A stretch of 64,000 nucleotides of DNA from Chitinivorax tropicus (lineage in GTDB: Bacteria; Pseudomonadota; Gammaproteobacteria; Burkholderiales; SCOH01), in NCBI RefSeq assembly GCF_014202905.1, contig NZ_JACHHY010000002.1, positions 62,001-126,000 of the forward strand, read 5' to 3'. Below the pieces are notes generated by a model. The model did no database searches. It was not told the DNA's origin and saw only the letters and a program-made list of their open reading frames with translations. Positions 19,229 through 27,965 of this stretch are shown one piece after another. The position numbers and the translations under genes were made by a program. Numbering within the stretch: position 1 is the first letter of the stretch; each line of letters starts with the position of its first letter.

Positions 19229-19405
19229 ATGCGCATAAGCTATGCCCGCGTCTCAACGCAGGAACAGGACAACGGTGCACAGATTGCGGCACTGGAAGTG
19301 GCAGGCTGTAGTCGCATCTTTGAAGAGAAAGCCTCAGCGGGCTGCTGGGATCGGCCTGAATTGCATCGGCTACTTGACAAGTTAGTGGTTAAGCCAAAGT
19401 CTTAA
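19229..19405 (+). pseudogene. tnpR: Truncated serine resolvase (TnpR N-terminal stump)
   Basis: The 58 residues begin MRISYARVSTQEQDNGAQ, which contains the catalytic serine (residue 9) of Tn3-type resolvases, and continue with the expected IFEEKASAG and DRPELHRLLDKL. Full resolvases run to about 185-200 residues; here similarity stops after LLDKL and the frame ends 17 bases before the right inverted-repeat core. The rest of the catalytic domain and the DNA-binding domain are missing, so it cannot resolve cointegrates. The break shows that cassette formation cut through a larger transposon. It starts two bases after the cargo-2 stop. Confidence 0.85.
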
Positions 19406-19417
19406 TATGCCTTAATT

Positions 19418-19437
19418 TTTTTGAGACGACCCCAGCC
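19418..19437 (-). repeat. Right terminal inverted repeat of Tn3-type cassette
   Basis: Read on the minus strand: GGCTGGGGTCGTCTCAAAAA, one mismatch to the left repeat over 20 bases. Further inside, the right end reads on to ATTAAG about 30 bases in, recalling the inner end of 38-base Tn3-family repeats, while the left end diverges earlier. Confidence 0.88.
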
Positions 19438-19487
19438 CAAATAGACTTGGTTTTAGCGCTGGCGAACAACACAGCCGGTGAAAATGG

Positions 19488-19516
19488 AAACGGCGCCAAT
19501 CGATGGCGCCGTTTTT
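19488..19516. terminator. Bidirectional terminator between cassette and gap
   Basis: AAACGGCGCCA (19488-19498) and TGGCGCCGTTT (19504-19514) form an 11-base perfect stem with a five-base loop, followed on the plus strand by T residues. It starts nine bases past the gap stop (minus strand) and would also stop rightward reading out of the cassette. Confidence 0.85.
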
Positions 19517-19524
19517 GCTGGGGC

Positions 19525-20541
19525 TCAGCGACCTGCTTGAATCAGCGCCTTGGCCGCATCCAACATGCGGTTGGAGTATCCCCACTCATTGTCATACCAG
19601 GCCATGATCTTCACCTGACGGCCTGCAATCACTTTGGTCTGGGTTGCATCGAAAATACTGGATGCCGGGTTGTGGTTGAAATCAATTGATACCAGCGGTA
19701 GGGTGTTGACCTTCAAGATTCCTTGCAATGCTCCCTCCGCCGCTTCCTTGACGATCGCATTGACTTCATCTTTGGTCGTATCACGCCCCGCCTGGAAGAC
19801 CAGATCCACCAAACTGACATTGATGGTGGGCACCCGCACTGCCATGCCATCCAGCTTGCCAGCCAGCTCAGGCATCACCAAGCCGATAGCCGCTGCCGCA
19901 CCAGTCTTGGTCGGAATCATGGAATGTGTGGCCGCACGGGCGCGACGCAGGTCGCTGTGATACAGGTCCGTCAGCACCTGATCATTGGTGTAGGAATGGA
20001 CGGTTGTCATCAAGCCAGACACGATGCCCAGCTTCTCGTGCAATGGCTTGACCACTGGTGCCAGGCAGTTGGTGGTGCAAGATGCATTCGAAATGACGGT
20101 GTGCTCTGGTCGCAGTGTCTGGTGATTGACACCATATACAATGGTGGCATCCACATCATTGCCACCTGGTGCCGAGATGATGACTTTCTTGGCCCCGGCT
20201 GCCAGATGCGCAGAAGCTTTTTCCTTGCTGGTGAACAGACCGGTGCACTCCAGCACCACGTCGATATTCAGCTCGGCCCACGGCAACTTGGCGGGATCAC
20301 GTTCTGACAGGAAGCGGATACGATCGCCATTGACGATCATGTCGCTGCCATCGACCGACACATCAGCCTGGAAAGGGCCATGGACAGTATCGTATTGGGT
20401 CAGATGGGCGTTGATATTGGTGTCGCCCAATGTGTTGACTGCAACAATCTGAAACTCGTGATTACGCTTGGCTTCATACAACGCCCGTAGCGTATTGCGG
20501 CCAATGCGGCCATAACCGTTGATGGCAAGACGAATAGTCAT
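19525..20541 (-). CDS. gap: Glyceraldehyde-3-phosphate dehydrogenase, type I
   Basis: NAD-dependent oxidation and phosphorylation of glyceraldehyde-3-phosphate in lower glycolysis. The start [20 protein letters not shown] gives the Rossmann loop. The catalytic cysteine lies in [12 protein letters not shown], the assisting histidine in [10 protein letters not shown], and the phosphate-site loop in [19 protein letters not shown] stands eight bases before the ATG at 20541, so the open frame extending to 20619 is not used; the product is 338 residues. It closes the pathway encoded nearby by consuming the triose phosphate released by Eda. A hairpin terminator follows. Confidence 0.97.
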   Translation of the reverse strand: MTIRLAINGYGRIGRNTLRALYEAKRNHEFQIVAVNTLGDTNINAHLTQYDTVHGPFQADVSVDGSDMIVNGDRIRFLSERDPAKLPWAELNIDVVLECTGLFTSKEKASAHLAAGAKKVIISAPGGNDVDATIVYGVNHQTLRPEHTVISNASCTTNCLAPVVKPLHEKLGIVSGLMTTVHSYTNDQVLTDLYHSDLRRARAATHSMIPTKTGAAAAIGLVMPELAGKLDGMAVRVPTINVSLVDLVFQAGRDTTKDEVNAIVKEAAEGALQGILKVNTLPLVSIDFNHNPASSIFDATQTKVIAGRQVKIMAWYDNEWGYSNRMLDAAKALIQAGR

Positions 20542-20941
20542 GAACTTCTCTCCTACAAGGCGAATTCCCTCGCTGGTGTGAACCCCTGCCATGCACCATT
20601 GAGGAGGTTTACATTGCAATCAAGGCAGTACGTGATGCTTCTCGATCTGTCGCGAAGCCATCATGCTGCCGTTTTCACCGCTCCGTGGGGGAGAGCAATT
20701 TTCCGGTTACGCGGTGACATCATCACCGCTGAAAACATCAGTGTGCCGCCCTGTCATGCGATGTACGTTGATCTGGATCAGGGTACCTTACGCATCGTGC
20801 AGGCTGATATCACTTGGTGTATTTTCTGCCGCACGGGTTCATTTATACCCAAAGCAGCCTTGTAGAAGCCGAATACCAATCGTGGATGCCACGGCCCGAG
20901 CATCTGGGCCGCCGTCGGAGACAACGGCCCCTGCTTAACTA
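20542..20941. other. Intergenic region between malG and gap
   Basis: About 400 bases expected to hold the gap promoter and the 3' end of the mal transcript. Hairpins without T-runs are visible near the malG end, for example CGGCCC (20892-20897) with GGGCCG (20906-20911), and CGTGG/CCACG at 20881-20893. A 95-codon plus-strand frame at 20578-20865 has no recognisable protein features and I do not call it. Confidence 0.5.
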
Positions 20942-21832
20942 TTAGCCTTTCACCCCACCTGCGGTCAGCCCAGAGATCATCCATTTCTGCGCGATCAGGA
21001 AGACCACCGTGATCGGCAAGCCCGAGAGAATGGCAGCAGCGGCAAAATCTCCCCACATATACTTTTGTGGGTACAGGAACATCTTTGAGCCGACAGCCAG
21101 AGTCAGATTCTCTTGCTGATGCAGCAGTACGGATGCCACAGGATACTCAATGATTGCGTTGATGAAGGCCAACAAGAACACCACCATCAGAATAGGCAGC
21201 GCCATCGGCAACAGCACCAGGCGGAAAGCCTGCCATGGCGTTGCGCCATCTACTTTGGCTGCTTCTTCGATTTCTGCGGGAATGGTGTCGTAATAGCCTT
21301 TGATCGTCCATACATGCATGGCGATACCGCCCGCATAGGCAAGTACCAGGCTGCCATGGCTGTCGATACCCAGCCAAGGGACATAAGTACCGATTTGATC
21401 AAAGATCGCGAAAATGGCCACCAGCGCCAATACTGCTGGGAACATCTGCATCAGCAGCATGGCAGTCATGGTCTGATTTTTGAACGGAAACTTCATCCGG
21501 GCAAAAGCAAATGCACAGGTAGTGGATAGCAGCAAGGTGACGGCAGCCGACATGGTCGCTACCTTGATCGAATTCCACAGCCAGCGCATGACCGGAAACG
21601 GCGGCTGCACCAAACTGCCGTCCGCCCCTTGGTAGGAGATGCCCAAGGCCAGCTTCCAATGCTCAAAGCTGATGGTATCGGGGATGATGCTGCCTGTGGC
21701 GAAGTTGCCCGGGCGCAAGCTGATCGACAGGATCATCACAAATGGAAACATGATCAATGCAATGAACGCGATGATGCCGATATGCGCGGCGACAACCCGC
21801 CAGCGGTGAGATTTATCGAGTACAACAGCCAT
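20942..21832 (-). CDS. malG: Maltose/maltodextrin ABC transporter permease MalG
   Basis: Inner-membrane permease subunit pairing with MalF in the MalFGK2 importer. The 296 residues show six hydrophobic segments starting at about residue 14 ([19 protein letters not shown]). The cytoplasmic coupling motif is near [21 protein letters not shown], the EAA loop that docks on MalK. Family members are 280-296 residues. It is the last gene of the mal run, 59 bases after malF. C-terminal [24 protein letters not shown] is characteristic of MalG. Confidence 0.96.
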   Translation of the reverse strand: MAVVLDKSHRWRVVAAHIGIIAFIALIMFPFVMILSISLRPGNFATGSIIPDTISFEHWKLALGISYQGADGSLVQPPFPVMRWLWNSIKVATMSAAVTLLLSTTCAFAFARMKFPFKNQTMTAMLLMQMFPAVLALVAIFAIFDQIGTYVPWLGIDSHGSLVLAYAGGIAMHVWTIKGYYDTIPAEIEEAAKVDGATPWQAFRLVLLPMALPILMVVFLLAFINAIIEYPVASVLLHQQENLTLAVGSKMFLYPQKYMWGDFAAAAILSGLPITVVFLIAQKWMISGLTAGGVKG

Positions 21833-21891
21833 TCTGAAACTCCCTCAATCTGGTCAGGCCAGTGACACCCTGGCCCCATGTGTTCGCTCGA

Positions 21892-23421
21892 TCAGCGTGC
21901 CTCGGTCTGGTTGACCTTGGTCAGCCGTAGATTCGCCAATGACAATGCCGCCACTAGAATGAAAATCACTGTGGAGATGGCTGCCGCCAGCCCGAAATTC
22001 TGACCAGAATCCTCGAATGCGATGCGATAGGTGTAGGACACCAGCAAATCGGTCGTCCCAGCGGGCACCTTGGTATCCAGAAAGTCCGGACGGCCCGATG
22101 TCAATAAGCTGATCAGGACGAAGTTGTTGAAATTGAACGCAAAGGCTGAAATCAACAATGGCGTGATCGGCTTGACGATCAACGGCACCGTGATCTTGAA
22201 GAAATTGGTCAGCGGGCCCGCTCCGGCAATGGCCGAGGCCTCATACAAGTCTGACGGAATCGCCTTGATCAGCCCCATGCACAACACCATCATGTAGGGG
22301 TAACCCAACCAGGTATTGACGATCAGAATCATCACCTTGGCCAGGAAAGGATCGGAGAACCAAGCAGGTTTGATGCCAAACAAGGCATCGAGGATCATGT
22401 TGATCTCACCGAAACTCTGATTGAACAAGCCCTTGAATACCAGAATCGAGATGAAGCCAGGTACCGCATAGGGCAGGAACAACATGGTGCGGTACAACCC
22501 CCGGAAGCGTAGCGCCTCCCAGTTCAGCAACACCGCCAATATGATACCGACGCTCAGCGTGAATACCACGGTCAATGCCGAGAACACGACTGTCCACCCG
22601 AAAATACGGGCAAATGGCTCCTGGAAATTGGGGTCTGTGAAGATGCGGGCAAAGTTGGAAAAACCGACATTCACTTTGAAGCCCGGCTGCACCTGCTCAC
22701 CCTTGGCATTTTCGTAAAAGCCCGTTGTGAAATTGGGGCGCAATACTTCGCTGGTTTCCTGATTGACCAGCGCACCATCAGGATTCTTGACATACAGCTT
22801 GTGTACTGGCGCGAATTCACGTAGGCCGGACATGGATGCCTGCTTGCCACCCGGTATCACTACAGCAATCGCTTTCAATGCACCTTGCAGCTTGATCAGC
22901 TCGCGTAATTGAACTGCCTCACCCAACACGATATTGGCCTGATCAAATGGGTGCATCTCCAGTTTCAGCGTTTCGACTTTTTTCAACGCCAATGCGCTGC
23001 TGACGAAAACGGCTCCTGTTTGGCTGTCTTCCAGACGGATACGATAAGCCTGACCATCAGCATGCAAGGAAAAAGCATAGCTATCGCCTTCAGCCCGATA
23101 AGTTTCATCAAGCAGATACTGGGTTGCCCGATCATAGGTCAACAGATTCTTTGAGCTGTAATTGGTAAAACCGATTGCAATCGTATATACCAAAGGCAAC
23201 AGCACAAAGATGGCGATTCCGGCCAAGCCAGGAAACAGATAGCGGTAGGCGTATGCACGTGGCGATGTATAGACATAGACCGCCAAGCCGACCACAGCCA
23301 GTACGCCCATTGCAAGAACCGGCTGACCGGCGGTGTAGACCATCGCCACGCCATACAGGGCTGCCAATAACAACAGCAGCAATGCCGCCTTACCGATCCA
23401 CGATCCCAAAGATCTACCCAT
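21892..23421 (-). CDS. malF: Maltose/maltodextrin ABC transporter permease MalF
   Basis: Larger permease subunit. The start at 23421 (MGRSLGSWIGKAALLLLLL) is preceded by GAGAGG, so the upstream extension to 23502 is rejected; the product is 509 residues, near the E. coli length of 514. Three N-terminal membrane segments are followed by a large periplasmic loop (about residues 95-250) that would contact MalE, then the permease core with the EAA-type loop LYEASAIAGAGPLTNFFKITVPL. C-terminal DLLVSYTYRIAFE is typical of MalF. A 304-base folded spacer separates it from malE. Confidence 0.95.
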   Translation of the reverse strand: MGRSLGSWIGKAALLLLLLAALYGVAMVYTAGQPVLAMGVLAVVGLAVYVYTSPRAYAYRYLFPGLAGIAIFVLLPLVYTIAIGFTNYSSKNLLTYDRATQYLLDETYRAEGDSYAFSLHADGQAYRIRLEDSQTGAVFVSSALALKKVETLKLEMHPFDQANIVLGEAVQLRELIKLQGALKAIAVVIPGGKQASMSGLREFAPVHKLYVKNPDGALVNQETSEVLRPNFTTGFYENAKGEQVQPGFKVNVGFSNFARIFTDPNFQEPFARIFGWTVVFSALTVVFTLSVGIILAVLLNWEALRFRGLYRTMLFLPYAVPGFISILVFKGLFNQSFGEINMILDALFGIKPAWFSDPFLAKVMILIVNTWLGYPYMMVLCMGLIKAIPSDLYEASAIAGAGPLTNFFKITVPLIVKPITPLLISAFAFNFNNFVLISLLTSGRPDFLDTKVPAGTTDLLVSYTYRIAFEDSGQNFGLAAAISTVIFILVAALSLANLRLTKVNQTEAR

Positions 23422-23650
23422 ATACCCTCTCGTTACCTCTTGACGACCTTGTGGCCGGGCCAACTGATCCCGTCGGCCAGGGGGAATGTCCTGCAAGCGC
23501 ATGGTTTGTCACCCATCTGTCAGGCGCCTCCGCTGTGGGGCGTGGCACTGCGCCATGCTTGTTATACGGGCTGTATTCAGCCTCTTGGCATTTCGGTGAA
23601 GCAGACGATCATTTCGCCCCACCCCACCGATTGCCTTACCTGCCGTGAGG

Positions 23651-23708
23651 CCCACGTAGACAAGACGATCGACCCGTACAGACCGGGCCGATCACCATGC
23701 GGCGTGGG
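23651..23708 (-). promoter_or_regulatory. Intercistronic stem-loop structure between malE and malF
   Basis: Outer arms CCCACG (23651-23656) and CGTGGG (23703-23708) enclose an inner hairpin: GATCG-A-CCCG (23667-23676) pairs with CGGG-C-CGATC (23684-23693) around a seven-base loop. It begins just after the malE stop. In E. coli, REP hairpins at the same place protect malE mRNA from decay; a similar role here is inference. Confidence 0.45.
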
Positions 23709-23725
23709 TGGATCACAGTTGTTGC

Positions 23726-24922
23726 TTATTTGCCAACGATCTGCTTCGCCGCAGCGTCCAAGCCTTCTTTCGCGCCCTGACGACCCTGCGTGATGTTTTG
23801 CAGCTTCGAATTCATGGACGACCAGAAGCGCCCCATCTCCGGATTATTGGGCATGGGTGCGCCTGCCTGTGCCGAGGCCATGGTGGCTTGAATGTTGGGG
23901 TTGGACTTCAGCTCGCTGAACAGCGCCTTGTTGGCCGGCGTGCCCAATGGAACGTCAGCGTTACAGGTTTTCAACCCAGCCACACTCAACATGTGGTTCT
24001 CGATGAATTCCACCGCCAAGTCTTTATTCGGCGAAGCACGGTTGATCATGGCACCCAGGACACCGACGAAAGGTGCGGCTGCTTTACCATCGACAGTCGG
24101 GATCTGCGTGACGCCAAAGTTGATCTTGGATTTCTCCAGGTTGTCCCACGCCCAGGGGCCATTGATCATCATGGCGATCTTGCCTTGGTTCACGCCTGCT
24201 TCCATATCTGCATAGCTTGCGCCCTTAGGCATCGCACCGGCTTTGATCAGCTTCATGATGGTCTCGACGCCTTTGACAGCACCAGCGTTGTTGACACCTG
24301 TATCGTTGGCATCATAGGAGCCATCAGCTTTGGCCTTGAAGGCATAACCGCCACCTGCGGCCAGCAGTGGCCAGGAGAAATAGGTGTTGGTGTAGTCCCA
24401 CAGCAGGGCATGCTTGCCTTGCTTCTGCAGTTCCTTATCCAGCTTCAGCACATCGTCAAATGACTTCGGCGGCGTCTTGACCAAATCTTTGTTGTAAATC
24501 AGTGCCACGGCTTCAATGGACAACGGATAGCCATAGGTCTTGCCACCCACCGTGAACGCCTTCCAAGCCAGTGGCTCGATATCGCCCTGAACCTTCTTGG
24601 AAGGCTTGATGTCTGCAATCAAGCCGGATTGAATCCATTCACCGATGCGGTCATGCGGCCAGATCCAGATATCTGGCCCCTTCCCGGCGGCGGCAGCTTG
24701 CTGGAACTTGCTGGGCGCGTCTTCGGGATGCTCGACCGTCACTTGAACACCGGTCTTCTTGGCGAATTCTTCACCGACTTTTTGCAAGCCGTTGTAGCAC
24801 TTGTCACCGTTGATCCACACCAACAGCTTGCCTTGATCAGCCGCTTGAGCATTTCCGGCAAAAGCAAATGCCACAGCGGCAGCCGCTGCGGCAAATTTCA
24901 TCTTGTCACCTGCTGAGGACAT
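23726..24922 (-). CDS. malE: Maltose/maltodextrin-binding periplasmic protein
   Basis: Captures maltodextrins in the periplasm and delivers them to MalFGK2. A signal peptide ends near AFAFAGNAQA, then the mature start DQGKLLVWINGDKCYNGL, close to E. coli MalE (KLVIWINGDKGYNGL). Further family stretches are GPDIWIWPHDRIGEW, YGYPLSIEAVALIYNKDL and MINGPWAWDNL. AAGGAG lies six bases before the ATG at 24922, so that start is preferred over an ATG six bases upstream that overlaps the ribosome site. It follows malK by 105 bases, which include a GGCGCG/CGCGCC hairpin at 24993-25015. Confidence 0.96.
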   Translation of the reverse strand: MSSAGDKMKFAAAAAAVAFAFAGNAQAADQGKLLVWINGDKCYNGLQKVGEEFAKKTGVQVTVEHPEDAPSKFQQAAAAGKGPDIWIWPHDRIGEWIQSGLIADIKPSKKVQGDIEPLAWKAFTVGGKTYGYPLSIEAVALIYNKDLVKTPPKSFDDVLKLDKELQKQGKHALLWDYTNTYFSWPLLAAGGGYAFKAKADGSYDANDTGVNNAGAVKGVETIMKLIKAGAMPKGASYADMEAGVNQGKIAMMINGPWAWDNLEKSKINFGVTQIPTVDGKAAAPFVGVLGAMINRASPNKDLAVEFIENHMLSVAGLKTCNADVPLGTPANKALFSELKSNPNIQATMASAQAGAPMPNNPEMGRFWSSMNSKLQNITQGRQGAKEGLDAAAKQIVGK

Positions 24923-25027
24923 TGACATCTCCTTCTAAGTTTTCCGACCCAGGTATGGGTGGGTGTCGTCTTTGAAACCTACTTTACAATCAGGCGCGCA
25001 TTGCCCATACGCGCCGTCAATCCGCTT

Positions 25028-26158
25028 TCAAGCGACTTTTTCTTGTTTGGTTGCAACTGGATCAATCGTGCGGCGGCAAGCCAGTCCATTTTCATCGAAC
25101 AGATAACAATGCTGCTCCGGCAGCCCCAATGTAACCTGCTCACCACGTATGGCCCGGTTGTCTGCTGCAGCGCGCGCGATCAAATGGTCGTCCGCACCGG
25201 CCACATCGATATAGAGGTAGGTCACGTCACCCAGATGCTCAGCAACCTGCAGCGTGCCGTGCAATATGTTGTCCCCCAATGGGCCATCCGCTACGACATG
25301 TTCGGGGCGAATGCCCAAGGTCACCTTGCTACCGACGCTGAGATGTGATGCATCGACCGCCACACGAATCACATCACCACTGTGCAATTTGACACGGGCG
25401 ACCTTGCTATCTGCCGATATCAATTCGGCTGGCGCAAAGTTCATTTTGGGCGAGCCGATGAAGCCAGCCACAAACAGATTGCATGGGTGGTTGTATAGCT
25501 CGATCGGGTGTCCAACCTGCTCCACCTTGCCAGCACTCAATACCACGATACGATCCGCCAGCGTCATCGCCTCCACCTGATCGTGTGTGACATAGATCAT
25601 GGTGGTGGCCAGCTCGCGGTGCAGTTTGGCAATCTCGATCCGCATCTGTACCCGTAATGCGGCATCCAGGTTGGAGAGCGGCTCATCGAACAGAAACACA
25701 TTGGGTTTACGGACAATGGCCCGGCCAATGGCAACCCGCTGGCGCTGCCCGCCAGACAGTGCCTTAGGTTTACGAGCAAGCAGATGCTCGATCTGCAGAA
25801 TTTTGGCCGCCCGCTCAACCGCCGCATTCATCTCCTGTTTGCTCGCACCCGCCAGCTTCAGGCCAAATGCCATGTTCTCGGCCACAGTCATATGCGGGTA
25901 GAGCGCGTAACTCTGGAACACCATGGCAATACCGCGTTTAGCGGGTGGTATGTCATTACACAACTGACCACCAATATAGAGCTCGCCCGCAGTGATGTCT
26001 TCCAGGCCTGCGATGGTGCGCAATAGCGTCGATTTACCGCAGCCAGATGGCCCGACGAAAACAACGAACTCGCCATCTTTGATATTGAGATCAATGCCAT
26101 GCAAGGTTTCAATGTCGCCATAGGCCTTGCGAATACCCTTCAGAATTACTTCAGCCAT
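25028..26158 (-). CDS. malK: Maltose/sugar ABC transporter ATP-binding protein
   Basis: ATPase subunit of the importer. Residues 1-235 form the ABC domain: Walker [10 protein letters not shown] (about 37-45), signature [14 protein letters not shown], Walker [14 protein letters not shown], and the switch histidine in [10 protein letters not shown]. Residues 236-376 are the MOBE-type regulatory region seen in MalK/MsmK/UgpC ([10 protein letters not shown]). The 376-residue length matches MalK. It lies between the alpha-glucosidase gene and malE in one direction. Confidence 0.95.
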   Translation of the reverse strand: MAEVILKGIRKAYGDIETLHGIDLNIKDGEFVVFVGPSGCGKSTLLRTIAGLEDITAGELYIGGQLCNDIPPAKRGIAMVFQSYALYPHMTVAENMAFGLKLAGASKQEMNAAVERAAKILQIEHLLARKPKALSGGQRQRVAIGRAIVRKPNVFLFDEPLSNLDAALRVQMRIEIAKLHRELATTMIYVTHDQVEAMTLADRIVVLSAGKVEQVGHPIELYNHPCNLFVAGFIGSPKMNFAPAELISADSKVARVKLHSGDVIRVAVDASHLSVGSKVTLGIRPEHVVADGPLGDNILHGTLQVAEHLGDVTYLYIDVAGADDHLIARAAADNRAIRGEQVTLGLPEQHCYLFDENGLACRRTIDPVATKQEKVA

Positions 26159-26196
26159 GTCATCTGCCTTTAGATTGCAAGCCGCTGCCGATTCGG

Positions 26197-27819
26197 TCAG
26201 GCGCGGGTAAGGTGTCCATAGAATGCCGAATATGCCGGCAATTCGATTGTTGAACCGTTCAAGGTACTATCAAAGCCATGCCCAACAATCAGCGTCACCT
26301 GGTGATCGACGGGCAACGCCACCTGCTGGGTCTGCCCACTGAAATTGAAGCACGCGAACATTGACTGCTCCCCCTCGAATCGCTCGAAGGCCAGCACTTC
26401 AGCTTGTGTATCGACGAATCGGATCTGGCTGTCGAGAAGCAATGGCTGCGTTTTCCGCCAAGCCAGAAACGCCCTGAAGAAGTGCAATACCGACGCGGGG
26501 TCGGCCTCCTGCACATCCACTGCGCGTTCACGATGTACAGAGGGCACCGGTAACCATGGCGTAGCGGATGAGAATCCGCCATGATCTGCGTCATGCTGCC
26601 ACGGCATTGGCGTGCGACAGCCGTCACGGCCTTTGAATTCAGGCCAGAAGGCAATGCCATAGGGGTCTTGCAGTTGTTCGAAAGGAATATCAGCCTCGGT
26701 CAAAGCCAGCTCTTCACCTTGATACAGGCAGACACTACCTCGTAAGCTGGTCTCCATGGCCAGCCACATCTTGGCCAACTGGGGGTTGGTCTCGCCTTTT
26801 CCCCAGCGCGTCAGGACCCGCTGCACATCATGATTACCGATTGACCAGCAACCCCAACCATCACCAATCTGAGCTTCTAGCGCCTCCACCTGTTGGCGGA
26901 TGTATGCGGGCGAGCCATCCTGTGTCAGCAGATTGAAGCTATACGCCATATGCAGCTTGTCACCACCATTGGTATAGGCCGCCATGACCGCCAAGGAATC
27001 ATCGTCACCCACCTCTCCCACGCTAGCTGCGCCGAATTCATCCAGTAAACCGCGCACGCGCTTCAGAAAGGCCAGGTTCTCCGGCTGGGTCTTGTCGTAC
27101 AGATGGCGCTGGAATCCATAGGGATTGTCAGCCGAGACAGTTGTACTATCCCGATGGCTGGCTGGCGGATTGTTACGAAGCTGTCGGTCGTGGAAGTGGA
27201 AATTGCAGGCATCGAACCGGAAACCATCAACACCCCGCTCTAGCCAAAAACGAATGGTGCCGAGAATGGCATCCTGCACCTCGGGATGGTGGAAATTAAG
27301 GTCTGGCTGGCTTTGCAGGAAGTTATGCAGGTAATACTGCTTGCGGCGGGCATCCCATTGCCAAGCGGAGCCACCAAAGACCGACAGCCAATTTGTCGGT
27401 GGCGTACCATCAGCATTGGCTTCCGCCCATACATACCAATCGGCCTTGGGATTATCTCTGCTTTGCCGACATTCTTTGAACCAGGGGTGCTGATCTGCCG
27501 TGTGCGACAGAACCTGGTCAATGACCACCTTCAACCCCAGCTCATGCGCCTTGGCAATCAACACATCGAAATCAGCCAACGTGCCGAACAGTGGATCAAC
27601 ATCACAATAGTCCGATACATCGTAGCCGAAATCCTTCATCGGTGATTTGAAGAACGGGGAGATCCAGATGGCATCGACACCCAAGCTGGCAATATAGGGC
27701 AGCTTTTCGACGATACCCGGCAAATCACCGATGCCATCATGATTGCTATCTGCAAAGCTGCGTGGATAGATCTGATAGATCACGCCACCACGCCACCAAT
27801 TTTTACTTGCCTGCATCAT
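26197..27819 (-). CDS. GH13 alpha-glucosidase
   Basis: Probably a cytosolic alpha-glucosidase that cuts imported maltodextrins to glucose; no signal peptide is seen. The catalytic set of family GH13 is visible: the nucleophile in [11 protein letters not shown], the acid/base glutamate in [10 protein letters not shown], and the transition-state aspartate in [23 protein letters not shown] and [22 protein letters not shown] place it with alpha-glucosidase/oligo-1,6-glucosidase types. The tandem ATG at 27814-27819 has AAGG upstream and fits family N-termini; product 540 residues. It follows lamB across a terminator-like hairpin. Exact linkage preference is not readable from sequence. Confidence 0.93.
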   Translation of the reverse strand: MMQASKNWWRGGVIYQIYPRSFADSNHDGIGDLPGIVEKLPYIASLGVDAIWISPFFKSPMKDFGYDVSDYCDVDPLFGTLADFDVLIAKAHELGLKVVIDQVLSHTADQHPWFKECRQSRDNPKADWYVWAEANADGTPPTNWLSVFGGSAWQWDARRKQYYLHNFLQSQPDLNFHHPEVQDAILGTIRFWLERGVDGFRFDACNFHFHDRQLRNNPPASHRDSTTVSADNPYGFQRHLYDKTQPENLAFLKRVRGLLDEFGAASVGEVGDDDSLAVMAAYTNGGDKLHMAYSFNLLTQDGSPAYIRQQVEALEAQIGDGWGCWSIGNHDVQRVLTRWGKGETNPQLAKMWLAMETSLRGSVCLYQGEELALTEADIPFEQLQDPYGIAFWPEFKGRDGCRTPMPWQHDADHGGFSSATPWLPVPSVHRERAVDVQEADPASVLHFFRAFLAWRKTQPLLLDSQIRFVDTQAEVLAFERFEGEQSMFACFNFSGQTQQVALPVDHQVTLIVGHGFDSTLNGSTIELPAYSAFYGHLTRA

Positions 27820-27872
27820 CTTTATGCCTTTTTGCAATTCGATATACCCGTTATCCAGGCACATTGCATTAC

Positions 27873-27915
27873 AAAAAAATGCGGCGAGCGGGCGGAGATC
27901 GATACCCGCCGCCGC
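27873..27915 (-). terminator. Terminator/attenuator between lamB and the alpha-glucosidase gene
   Basis: On the minus strand, arms at 27905-27915 and 27881-27892 form an 11-base-pair G+C-rich stem with one bulged base and a 12-base loop, followed by A and seven T residues. It lies about 50 bases past the lamB stop. It should end many lamB transcripts while letting some reading continue into the other mal genes. Confidence 0.85.
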
Positions 27916-27965
27916 TAACCCTCTGGGAGGAGCTTAAGAAGGAAACTTGTTAAACCCTGACTGGC

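Larger units (their letters stand above)
17352..19433. mobile_element. Tn3-type mobile insertion cassette without transposase
   Basis: A 2,082-base unit bounded by inverted GGGGTCGTCTCA ends. It carries two overlapping cargo genes and, against its right end, the first 58 codons of a serine resolvase. No transposase frame is present, so it could move only if a related TnpA acted on its ends. It lies between the histidine kinase stop and the gap terminator, both intact, so no host gene was broken. Five-base direct repeats expected from Tn3-type insertion are not evident: TGGCT on the left and AGCCC on the right, measured from the GGGG ends. The layout resembles the mobile insertion cassettes described around Xanthomonas Tn3-family elements. 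That likeness is inference from architecture. Confidence 0.82.

Noticed and set aside
20578-20865. 95-codon plus-strand frame upstream of gap
   Set aside because: No ribosome site, no family likeness and it lies in the expected promoter region.
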